This document shows positions 7,468-14,784 of a DNA stretch of 19,151 nt, piece by piece. A program made the position numbers and the translations under genes. The stretch comes from Acidobacteriota bacterium (lineage in GTDB: Bacteria; Acidobacteriota; Polarisedimenticolia; QHYA01): assembly GCA_003223995.1 (NCBI GenBank), contig QHYA01000005.1, forward strand, positions 1 to 19,151, written 5' to 3'. The notes beneath the pieces are model-generated. The model was not told the origin of the DNA. It saw only the letters and a program-made list of their open reading frames with translations, and searched no databases. Positions within the stretch are counted from its first letter, which is position 1; each line of letters opens with the position of its first letter.

Positions 7468-8351
7468 CAGTCTCGCTCCCGGGGCGGAAGGGCCGGGGGA
7501 TGGAGCGGTCGGCCGGCCAGCGAATCCCGCAGCGCCCTCCAGAGGACACCGGGATGCTGCCGGGCCTGCGAAAGCGAATAGGGGAGCCAGGCCCGCCCGT
7601 ACGGCACATAGAAGCGAACGGGCACGCCTGCGTCCGCGGCCTCGCGAATCGCTTGCCGTGCCGGCAGTCCATAGAGAAGCTCCAGTTCGCTGGACGTGCC
7701 CGCGGAGCGGAGCCGCCTCAATGCTTCGCGCGCCAGGGAGGGATCATGCGTCGCCACGCCAACGTGGGTCGCCCTTCCCGCCAGCCGGTCGATGACCGCG
7801 AGAAACCCGGCGCGAAGATCGACCTCGGGCATTTCCGGATCGACCCACCCCCCCTTCACCACGCGCACGTTCAATCGGAGATCGACCGCCGAATCCGCAT
7901 CGCGCAGGCTGCGGCGCCAGCGGCCGGGGAGAGTGCAGCCGAGCTTCGGGTAGTGCTGGCGCGCGCTGGCGATGCATGCGAACGTCTCGTCCGCCGCCTC
8001 CGGACCCAAGGAATCGAAGTGCACGCCGATGCTCCTGCGGTGCGCTCGGTCCAGCAGCTCCGCCAGCAAGCGACGATCGAACTCGAGCGGCGGGGCTTTT
8101 ATGGAAAGGTAGCAGTCGAGGTTTTCGCCGGCCAGGGCGTCGAGCGCGGCGAGGTGGGCATCTGCCACCTGCCGGGGCTCGTCATCGTCTCCGTTCCAGA
8201 AGCCGATGGAACTCGCAAAGCCCTGCCGCGACAACCAATGGCCGGTTCGCAAAGCATCCGAGAGTTCAGGCCCTGCCACATAGGCCCGCGCGGCTCGTTC
8301 GGCGATCGGCATCCAGCAGGCCCTCAACATGTCGCGCAGACTTCTGCTCAT
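7467..8351 (-). CDS. Proline-dehydrogenase-fold flavoenzyme with altered substrate site
   Basis: A 294-residue protein that aligns with the PRODH TIM barrel. Visible landmarks are CYLSIKAPPLEFD (Lys85 matching the active-site lysine), VRVVKGGWVDPE (162-173, the VKGAY-type FAD motif), GVATHDPSL (198-206), LELLYGLP (223-230) and VRFYVPYGRAWLPY (245-258). In proline-oxidising members the segment after PY reads like RRLAE or RRLxEN; here it is SLSQARQHP, so the two arginines that bind the substrate carboxylate are Ser-Gln. The flavin fold seems intact but the substrate is probably not proline. I chose the ATG at 8351 because it forms an ATGA overlap with the preceding stop and has GGGAAGAG upstream; a 48-codon extension to 8495 has random-looking composition. 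No P5C dehydrogenase is nearby, which also argues against proline catabolism. Confidence 0.83.
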   Translation of the reverse strand: MSRSLRDMLRACWMPIAERAARAYVAGPELSDALRTGHWLSRQGFASSIGFWNGDDDEPRQVADAHLAALDALAGENLDCYLSIKAPPLEFDRRLLAELLDRAHRRSIGVHFDSLGPEAADETFACIASARQHYPKLGCTLPGRWRRSLRDADSAVDLRLNVRVVKGGWVDPEMPEVDLRAGFLAVIDRLAGRATHVGVATHDPSLAREALRRLRSAGTSSELELLYGLPARQAIREAADAGVPVRFYVPYGRAWLPYSLSQARQHPGVLWRALRDSLAGRPLHPPALPPRERD

Positions 8352-9490
8352 CGCTTTGCTCTTCCCGCTCGTCCGAGCCTGCGCCGTGCGTAGTCTGCGA
8401 GATCGACCGCCAGGGCCGCCACTCCCGCCCAGCGCGCCGGGTACGCACGAACAGAGACGCAGGGACGCACCTCGTCGGTCCATGCTTCCGTCCACGGCTC
8501 GACGATGCCGAGGAACTCATACCCACGCAGACCGCGTGCCGCAGCATACCGGACGGTCTCACGTATCAGCAGGATTCCGGGCGAGCACCGCTGGAATTCC
8601 TGATCGTAACCGATCTTGAGAAGCCAGAATCGTCCGGCGCACTCGACCGCGAGCTGCATGGCCGCGGCCCGCCCGCCGATCCGCAGGAAACACACGCGCA
8701 GGATGCCCTTCTTGCATGCGGCGGTGGCGTAGCGCCGGTAGAAGAGGCCCCGCGCGGGATCGTCCGCCAGGGCAGTGCCATCCCGCCCTTTCCAGCTCGA
8801 CGCCTCGACACGGAACGCTTCCTCGAGAAGGGGCTCGAGCCTGGCGGGCGCCGGAGACAACACCTCGCTGCGGACCGGGCCCATCCGTTCCGCGATCCGC
8901 CGGGCGCGCCGGAAATCCGACCGGCGGCCCGGATTGAGCCTCTGTTCCGGCTCCATCCAGCCGGAGTCGAGTGGAATCCAAGGACAGCCGGGCACAGGCC
9001 GGCAGATCACAACACCCCGCCCCCGGAACGAACGCCTCAGCGCCGCGATGACCGGCGAGTCCGACGGGATGCGCTTCAGCAGCAGAGCATGTCCTGACCG
9101 GGCGAGGGCTTCGGCGAGGAGATCGAGGGCATCGGGAACAGCGCAGAGAAAATCCATGGGTTCGTACAGCTCGTCTGCGGCGATCAACTGCAAGCTGCAT
9201 CCTCTCCGTCTGCGGCCGATCAGCGGCGCAATGGCGGTGATGCGGGGCGCCGTCCCGGCCACGAAGAAATGCAGCTCGCGATCGGTGAGAAAGGAGGCTG
9301 CGCAGGCTCGGATCCACGCATACTGGTGCAGGGGGCTGCCTGACCGCGCCGCAAGCAAGTCCCAGGCGTCCGACAGCTCGTCGAGCCGACTGAGCTCCCG
9401 GACGACCGCGACCGACGTCGCTCCGCCGCCCGACGGGATATCTTCGTCTGAGCTGGCTGGCCAGGGGCTGGCCGATAAGCCGTTGATCAT
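8348..9490 (-). CDS. GNAT-fold acyltransferase, BioF2/CelD (FemAB-like) family
   Basis: A 380-residue protein with the two-lobed pattern of CelD/BcsL-type acetyltransferases (Acetyltransf_6). The N-terminal lobe includes SPLHQYAWIRACAASF (52-67) and ITAIAPLIGRR (84-94). The C-terminal GNAT lobe includes EASSWKGRDGTAL (229-241), LFYRRYA (249-255), FWLLKIGYDQEF (288-299), SPGILLIRETVRYAAARG (303-320) and YEFLGIVEPWTEAW (324-337). Such proteins occur in exopolysaccharide clusters and transfer acyl or aminoacyl groups, but the acceptor is usually not known. The start is uncertain: ATG at 9490 is preferred over an in-frame GTG at 9508, and neither has a strong ribosome site. It is the first gene of the minus-strand operon; its TGA overlaps the next ATG as ATGA. 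Confidence 0.82.
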   Translation of the reverse strand: MINGLSASPWPASSDEDIPSGGGATSVAVVRELSRLDELSDAWDLLAARSGSPLHQYAWIRACAASFLTDRELHFFVAGTAPRITAIAPLIGRRRRGCSLQLIAADELYEPMDFLCAVPDALDLLAEALARSGHALLLKRIPSDSPVIAALRRSFRGRGVVICRPVPGCPWIPLDSGWMEPEQRLNPGRRSDFRRARRIAERMGPVRSEVLSPAPARLEPLLEEAFRVEASSWKGRDGTALADDPARGLFYRRYATAACKKGILRVCFLRIGGRAAAMQLAVECAGRFWLLKIGYDQEFQRCSPGILLIRETVRYAAARGLRGYEFLGIVEPWTEAWTDEVRPCVSVRAYPARWAGVAALAVDLADYARRRLGRAGRAKR

Positions 9491-9763
9491 CGACGGTCGT
9501 TCTCGCACGCAGCTTGGAGGAGCCTGTCATCAGTCGCCGCGTCGAGCGAGACGTGCGGGCCGGACACAGCGGTCCTCCAAGAGGTGACAGATCCTCCCGT
9601 TCGAGAATAATCCCCTGGCAGCCGGTTGCGACCTAGAGAATCAACCGCCGCGCTTCTCGGCGATCACCCGATTGCGGCCAGCCTCCCCCCGGGCCACGAT
9701 GCGGTGAGTGTAGAGGGGGCTCTCTGAGTAGAGGGGGCTCTCGATGGGAGCGCGAGCGCGATC
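9491..9763. promoter_or_regulatory. Divergent intergenic region with an 18-bp-period direct repeat
   Basis: This 273-base gap lies between the minus-strand operon and the plus-strand acyltransferase remnant, so it must carry the operon promoter if the operon starts here. The only clear structure is a 15-bp exact direct repeat, GTAGAGGGGGCTCTC at 9710-9724 and 9728-9742, with an 18-bp period. Each copy contains AGAG and CTCT as short inverted arms. I see no convincing -10/-35 pair. Confidence 0.45.
9710..9742. repeat. Tandem direct repeat, two 15-bp copies
   Basis: Two identical copies of GTAGAGGGGGCTCTC start at 9710 and 9728, separated by TGA. They lie 22 bp before the acyltransferase ATG at 9764. 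They may be a regulator site or a replication-slippage duplication. Confidence 0.75.
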
Positions 9764-10760
9764 ATGCCACGGCATCCTGTGCCTCTGCTGCCGGAAAACT
9801 TGGAGAGCGGGCTGCGGTCCTCGCATCTCCCTGCGCTCGACGGCCTGAGGGCCGTGGCCGTCTTCCTGGTGGTTTTCCATCACTTCGGGATCCGCGCAGC
9901 TCCCGGCGGGCTGGGCGTCATCATCTTCTTCGTCCTGAGCGGCTTCCTGATCACGTGGCTTCTGCTGGGAGAGGACGAGCGATTCGGAACAGTGTCGGTG
10001 CGAAAGTTCTGCGCCAGGCGTTTCCTCAGAATCTGTCCCGTATTCTACTTCTACTGGCTGCTTCTCATCGCGCTTCTCTTGCTTCTTCACAAGAAGATCG
10101 TCTGGGAGCAGGCCATCGCATCCGCGTTGTTCGCAAGCAACTACTATCAAGCCATCCTAGGCGATCCCAATACCGGCTTCAGCCACACCTGGGCGCTGTC
10201 TGTTGTAGCGCAGTTCTACCTGCTCTGGCCGGTCATCTTTCTGGCGCTCCGGAAGGATCGGATCCGCCTGGCGAAGGCGCTGGCGGGGATCATTCTCGCC
10301 GTCTGGGCGTACAGGGGATTGCTGCACTCCGTGCTCGGCGTTGCTCAAGGATACGTCTTCGAAGCCTTCGACACCCGCGCGGACCATCTGGCGATCGGAT
10401 GCCTGCTGTGGCGTTGCCTACCGGGACACCGTCGGATTCGTCGTGAATCCCGTGCTGTCCGCGATCATGATCGCGCAGTTGATCGCCTTCCGACGATCGA
10501 CGGCCTGGAGCTGGATCGATTGGAAGTGGATGCGGTATCTGGGCCGCATTTCCTACTCGATATACCTGTACCAGCAGATCGTCATCGAACAGTCGACGAG
10601 AGCGCTCCTCGCCTACCCGCGGGCCGTGCAGCTTGCCGGCTGCGTGGCTTCCGTCATCGCCGCCGCCAGCATTTCGCATTTCCTCGTCGAGAATCCCTCC
10701 TTGAGAATCAAGAACAGGCTCCAGCGCATGCCGTCTTGGTCAACCCCCCGGGCTGCTTGA
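9764..10760 (+). pseudogene. Frameshifted membrane acyltransferase, family 3 (OafA/NodX type)
   Basis: The first frame encodes the start of an Acyl_transf_3 protein: LPALDGLRAVAVFLVVFHHFG (N-terminal catalytic-His region), FFVLSGFLITWLL (about 55-67), SHTWALSVVAQFYLLWP (140-156) and FDTRADHLAIGCLLW (202-216). After about 10411 this frame becomes Arg-rich nonsense, while a second plus frame supplies the expected C-terminus: RYLGRISYSIYLYQQIVIE and SHFLVENP, stopping at 10760. Between GCLLW and RYLGRISYS only about 40 residues remain, fewer than the two or three membrane helices normally there, so an internal deletion probably caused the shift. The usual Glu in the LSVEEQFYL motif is missing (LSVVAQFYL). 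The protein would normally O-acetylate a lipid-linked or surface sugar. A sequencing or assembly error is the main alternative. Confidence 0.78.
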
Positions 10761-10885
10761 CCCCCTTTCGGCACGCCGAGGTGCAACGCGTTCGAACGCG
10801 CGCCACCGCCTGGGGGACGCGAAGCCAGGAAGGCGCCAGCGATCGGTGAGGAGGCGGATCACCTCGCAGCGAGTTCGAGCGTAGG

Positions 10886-12154
10886 ATGGAGCTCGTGGCG
10901 GACCGGCAGCGGGTCATCCTGCACGTGGACATGGACGCCTTCTACGCGGCCGTGGAGGTGCGCGAGGACCCTTCCCTGGCAGGCAGCCCCCTGATCGTCG
11001 GCCACCCCGGCCGGCGCGGTGTGGTGCTGACCTGTTCCTACGAGGCGCGGCGGTTCGGGGTTCGCTCCGCCATGCCCTCCCTCACCGCGATGCGGCTCTG
11101 CCCCGAGGCGGTCTGGCTGCCGGGGCGCATGGAGCTTTACGTCTCGGTCTCACGCCGGATCCGCAGGATATTCGACGATTTCACGCCCGTCGTCGAGCCG
11201 GTCTCCATCGACGAGGCTTTCCTCGACATGACCGGAGTAGTCGCCGATCTCGAATCCGGGGCGGAGAAGGCGCGGCAGATCAAGGACAGGATCCGGAGCG
11301 AGGAAGGGCTCACGGCGTCGGTCGGCGTGGCGCCGGCGAAGTTCCTCGCCAAGGTCGCGTCGGACCTGGAGAAGCCGGATGGGCTGGTCGTCTTTCCGCT
11401 CGCCGACATCGAGAGCAGGCTCTGGCCCCTGCCGGTCGAGAAGCTGTGGGGTGTCGGACCCAAGACGGCGCGGCGCCTACAAGAGAGCGGCTTGCATACG
11501 ATCGGGGATCTCATTCTCGCGGGTCGAGAGGAAGCCGGCCCGGGCGGCCCGACGAAGCTGGCGGAGACGCTCGGACCGACCGCCGCGGCCCACCTGCTGG
11601 CCCTGTCCCACGGAGAGGACCCGCGCGAAGTCGTCCCCGATCGGGAGGCCCGTTCGGTCTCGGAGGAGCGCACCTTCGCCTCGGACCTGTACGACTCCTC
11701 GGGGATCGAGACCGAGCTGCTGGAGCGATCCGAGGGAGTGGCAAGGCAGCTCCGCAGCGAGGGGCTCGAGGCTCGAACGGTCCGGATCAAGGTGCGAACG
11801 GGCGATTTCAGGACCTGCACGCGCTCCCTGACGCTGTCCGAACCGACGGCGCTGGCGGAAAGGATCTATGGCTCCGCGCGGGAGCTGTTCCGCACACGTG
11901 TCCGTCTTGAGGGGAAGGGTGTTCGCCTGCTGGGGGTCGGCGTGTCAAATCTCGTCCCCGCGGGACCCGCGCAGATGCTGCTGTTCCCGGACGTCGGGGC
12001 GGAACGCGCGGCGCGGGCGGCCGGTGCCGCCGATGCCCTGGTGGAGAAGTACGGTGAGGAAGTGATCCGCCGCGCCCGGCTCATCGACTCCGGCGAGGGG
12101 AAGAAGGCGCGCCGCAAGACTGCGCCGAATCCGCGTCTTCCCGCCCTCGACTGA
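10886..12154 (+). CDS. dinB: DNA polymerase IV (Y-family translesion polymerase)
   Basis: A 422-residue Y-family polymerase that copies past damaged bases. The catalytic motifs are VDMDAFYAAVEV (Asp15, with Tyr20 at the steric-gate position) and SIDEAFLD (Asp109, Glu110); CSYEARRFGVRSAMP is the conserved finger segment. ASVGVAPAKFLAKVASDLEKPDG and LWGVGPKTARRL (the thumb helix-hairpin-helix) follow, then the little-finger domain from about residue 245. QMLLF (363-367) near the end matches the beta-clamp-binding motif. The tail after it (about 55 residues) is basic and probably disordered. The chosen ATG is close to the family start; a GTG three codons later is possible. It converges with the M1 peptidase gene, with only 14 nt between stops. 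No LexA box was recognised upstream. Confidence 0.93.
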   Translation: MELVADRQRVILHVDMDAFYAAVEVREDPSLAGSPLIVGHPGRRGVVLTCSYEARRFGVRSAMPSLTAMRLCPEAVWLPGRMELYVSVSRRIRRIFDDFTPVVEPVSIDEAFLDMTGVVADLESGAEKARQIKDRIRSEEGLTASVGVAPAKFLAKVASDLEKPDGLVVFPLADIESRLWPLPVEKLWGVGPKTARRLQESGLHTIGDLILAGREEAGPGGPTKLAETLGPTAAAHLLALSHGEDPREVVPDREARSVSEERTFASDLYDSSGIETELLERSEGVARQLRSEGLEARTVRIKVRTGDFRTCTRSLTLSEPTALAERIYGSARELFRTRVRLEGKGVRLLGVGVSNLVPAGPAQMLLFPDVGAERAARAAGAADALVEKYGEEVIRRARLIDSGEGKKARRKTAPNPRLPALD

Positions 12155-12168
12155 GCGGCCGCCCCCGA

Positions 12169-14598
12169 TCAGCCCTTCTCGGACTTCACCCTCGCCAGCA
12201 CCCCGTCGTCCGTGTTCGCGATGACCTTGTCCGGGGACGTCGGGACCTTGATCTGCATGGTGTTCTCAGCCTGGCTGACCGCCATGAACTTCACGATCTT
12301 CTTGTCCCCGAAATAGAGCGCGACAGGAAGCCGGAGCTGCTTCAGGTTCTCCTTGTCGGGCTGCACGGTCTTCATGCTGACCAGGTACTTTCCATCCTCC
12401 GTCTGGCGGACAGTGTAGGTGAACTGGATCTCGGGGATGCCGGTGTCCCTGAACCACTGATTGAAGAATGGCGCGTAGTCCTTCCTCGTTGTCTGGCTCA
12501 CCGCCTGGACGAAGTCGTTTGTGGTCGCGTTCTGGTGGCGGTACCTGTCGAGGAAGGCCTTCATGGCCGTGAAGAACATCTTGTTGCCTTCCTCCGGGCC
12601 GAGCTGGGCCTGCAGGTCCAGACGGAGCATGTGGAGCACGTAAGGCCCCTTGTTGTAGGTGACGTCGGTGTACCACTTGCCGTTTCTCTGTCCCAGCCAG
12701 ATGCTCCCGCCGTCCGGGACCAGCTCCGCGCGCTCCTTCCACTGCCTCAGCTTTTCGACGAACGCTTTCTCGCCGAGCAGGTTTCCGACGTAGAGGCCGG
12801 ACATGTACTCGGTGTAGCTCTCCGACAGCCACTGGTCGTGGGACGACGACCATGAGACGACATGGCCGAACCACTGGTGACCGATCTCGTGGGCGACGAA
12901 GGCGTGCACGAAGGTCGGCTGCAAGCGCGGATTCGCCGCGGCGATGTCCACGATCTGGGGCTGCGACAGGTAGGCTTCGCCCGTCAACTGGACCAGACCC
13001 GGAGGCGCCTGGCCGAAGCCGTAGAAGAAACCCATCTGGACGATGTCCAGCTCGTCATAGGGGAACGGGTTCGCCCACTGCTCGTACCAGTTGACGACGT
13101 TGCGGGCCTCGCGGTAGAGCCCTTCCAGCTGCCTCTGCTGCTTGGGCAGCCCATAAACGTAGATCTTGGGGCGGACCGTGTCCTTCGGATCGGTGTATTC
13201 GATGTATCTTCCGAACAGCCAGGAGGAGAGAGCGACCTTCTCCTTCTCGACCTTGTGGACGCAGTTGTAGGGTCCCTCCTCCCACCTCTTCTCCGTGACT
13301 CCGGAACCGGACGCGATGTACGGCTTGGGGACCTTGATCCGCCAATCGAAGGTGTAGCGTTTGAGGAATCCGTACTGCGGGAACCAGGGGAAGGTGTTCA
13401 GCAGTGAGAAGGTCGTCGCCTCGGCATCGAGCACGTCGAGCCGGGGGGGGACGTTGTTCCCCAGGAAGGATCCGACCGATGGGTTCGGCCTGATGAAATC
13501 CGCCGTGTACGACACCACGACGCTCTTCTGCTCGCCTTTCTTGACCGGCTTGTCGAACTGGACGAGGAGGGCGCCCCCCTCGGAGTGGAGGTAGGGGAGA
13601 GGAGAACCGTCGGGCAGCGTCACCGATCGGACCTTGAACTCCTTCTGCTTACCGAAGAAGTCGTAATACCGGATGAAGTCGAACCGGGCCGTGGAGATCT
13701 CCGGAACCTTGGGCTCGAGATCGATCCGGACCTTCGCGTCGAGCAGAAGCCCCTCCTTGAGGACGGTGAAGTCGGCGTCGTAGTTATTGATCTCGATCGA
13801 GTCGTGGTCCTCCTTCTCGAGGTCGCCGCCTCTTGCGTAGCACTCCTTGTCGTGCCAGACGGAGAGAATGAAGTTCGAGAAGTCACTGCGTCCGATGCGA
13901 AGGTGACGGACGAGCCGGTTCTCCTCCGCGCCGAAGACGTCCCCCTCCGGCACGTGGAAGTAGCTCAACCATCCCTCCTTCTCGCCCTCGAATTCCACGA
14001 GGCGCGGACCGGCAACCGGCACGCTGGAAAGGGTCTTCTGGATCACCTGGAAGTCGGCGTCGGCGAAGAAGAAGTCCTCGAGCGCCTTCTGCCGCTTCTC
14101 GAAAAGACGCACCGTCTCGTCGTCGGCCCGCTCCGGCTCCATCTTGTCCTTGAGCTGATCATAGAGATCGCCGTCGAAGCGGATGAAGGCATGCTTGAAA
14201 GGCTCGTCCAGAGATTCCTTGTCGTTGTAGGCTTTCTTGAACTGGTGCAGTTCGAGCTTGTTGACGGGGGTGAGCTTGGCCCGGCCCACGCCCACGAAGA
14301 CGGCTGCGGTCGGTCTCTCTCCTTCCTTCCAGGGCTTGGCGAAGAAGAGGCGTCCGGAGACCAGCGTGATGTCCATCAGGTCATGGCCGATCTGGAGGTT
14401 GTCCACCTTGACGGAGCGCGCCGGATCCAGCTCGACCTTCTTCAGCGAGTCGTAGATGCCCTTGATCCCTTCCTTCTCGGCTGCCTGATCGGCGGCCGCG
14501 CGCACGGCGAGGGTGGGCGAGAGAAGGACCGCGACAGCGGCGGTGGCTCTCAGGAGAGGGTGGAGAATAACTCCAGCCCTGGACTTCGTCGATTTCAT
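12169..14598 (-). CDS. M1-family (gluzincin) metallopeptidase, secreted, atypical substrate motif
   Basis: An 809-residue protein with a signal peptide (PLLRATAAVAVLLSPTLAVRAAA). Zinc ligands are clear: HEIGH (about 570-574) and, 18 residues on, Glu593 in WLSESYTEY, the M1 HExxH-X18-E arrangement. The catalytic Tyr fits DVTYNKGPYVLHML (Tyr648). The usual M1 exopeptidase motif GxMEN is not seen; the matching region reads YGFGQAPPGLVQL (about 526-538), so classic N-terminal amino recognition may be lost. A long N-terminal region (about 40-290) rich in charged residues precedes the M1-type domains and is not a standard aminopeptidase element. ATG 14598 is favoured over the ATG four codons earlier because GGAGG sits 5 nt upstream. 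It probably acts in the periplasm. Confidence 0.85.
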   Translation of the reverse strand: MKSTKSRAGVILHPLLRATAAVAVLLSPTLAVRAAADQAAEKEGIKGIYDSLKKVELDPARSVKVDNLQIGHDLMDITLVSGRLFFAKPWKEGERPTAAVFVGVGRAKLTPVNKLELHQFKKAYNDKESLDEPFKHAFIRFDGDLYDQLKDKMEPERADDETVRLFEKRQKALEDFFFADADFQVIQKTLSSVPVAGPRLVEFEGEKEGWLSYFHVPEGDVFGAEENRLVRHLRIGRSDFSNFILSVWHDKECYARGGDLEKEDHDSIEINNYDADFTVLKEGLLLDAKVRIDLEPKVPEISTARFDFIRYYDFFGKQKEFKVRSVTLPDGSPLPYLHSEGGALLVQFDKPVKKGEQKSVVVSYTADFIRPNPSVGSFLGNNVPPRLDVLDAEATTFSLLNTFPWFPQYGFLKRYTFDWRIKVPKPYIASGSGVTEKRWEEGPYNCVHKVEKEKVALSSWLFGRYIEYTDPKDTVRPKIYVYGLPKQQRQLEGLYREARNVVNWYEQWANPFPYDELDIVQMGFFYGFGQAPPGLVQLTGEAYLSQPQIVDIAAANPRLQPTFVHAFVAHEIGHQWFGHVVSWSSSHDQWLSESYTEYMSGLYVGNLLGEKAFVEKLRQWKERAELVPDGGSIWLGQRNGKWYTDVTYNKGPYVLHMLRLDLQAQLGPEEGNKMFFTAMKAFLDRYRHQNATTNDFVQAVSQTTRKDYAPFFNQWFRDTGIPEIQFTYTVRQTEDGKYLVSMKTVQPDKENLKQLRLPVALYFGDKKIVKFMAVSQAENTMQIKVPTSPDKVIANTDDGVLARVKSEKG

Positions 14599-14784
14599 CA
14601 AAGCCTCCAATCCGGTCTTGGACGGTGCAGCAGCGTGGATGGGTCGCCCCCGCTCGACCAGTTCAGCTCCCGGGCGCCGTCCCGGACAGTACTACTCGCC
14701 GGGGCCCAAAAGGTTTCAAGGGGCGGGACTCGTTCACTGCTCGTTCACGCTGAGTCCTTCATTATAATGAAGGGCGAAGGTGTC
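14599..14784. promoter_or_regulatory. Divergent control region between the M1 peptidase and gatB
   Basis: On the plus strand a consensus -10 TATAAT (14763-14768) lies just before gatB. It is centred in a perfect 18-bp palindrome (14756-14773), and two direct 9-bp repeats CTCGTTCAC lie at 14729-14737 and 14740-14748, an 11-bp period. On the minus strand a weak promoter candidate for the peptidase is TTGAAA (14719-14714) and TAGTAC (14694-14689), with a long 19-bp spacer. No strong -35 matches the gatB -10. Confidence 0.55.
14756..14773. promoter_or_regulatory. Perfect 18-bp palindrome containing a TATAAT box
   Basis: CCTTCATTATAATGAAGG is its own reverse complement. It contains TATAAT at 14763-14768, and an ATG at 14767 that may not be used for translation. 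A dimeric repressor bound here would block the -10 element. If this -10 is used, transcription would begin only about 10 nt before the preferred gatB ATG at 14785. Confidence 0.6.

Noticed and set aside
5776..7581. Plus-strand open frame of about 600 codons opposite the fusion gene
   Set aside because: It is a shadow of the phosphoribosyltransferase/kinase coding strand, with no domain of its own.
13585..14784. Open plus frame of about 400 codons continuous with gatB
   Set aside because: It is antisense to the M1 peptidase, and GatB normally begins at about VPVIGLEVHAQL. The extension is composed of chance residues from the opposite strand.
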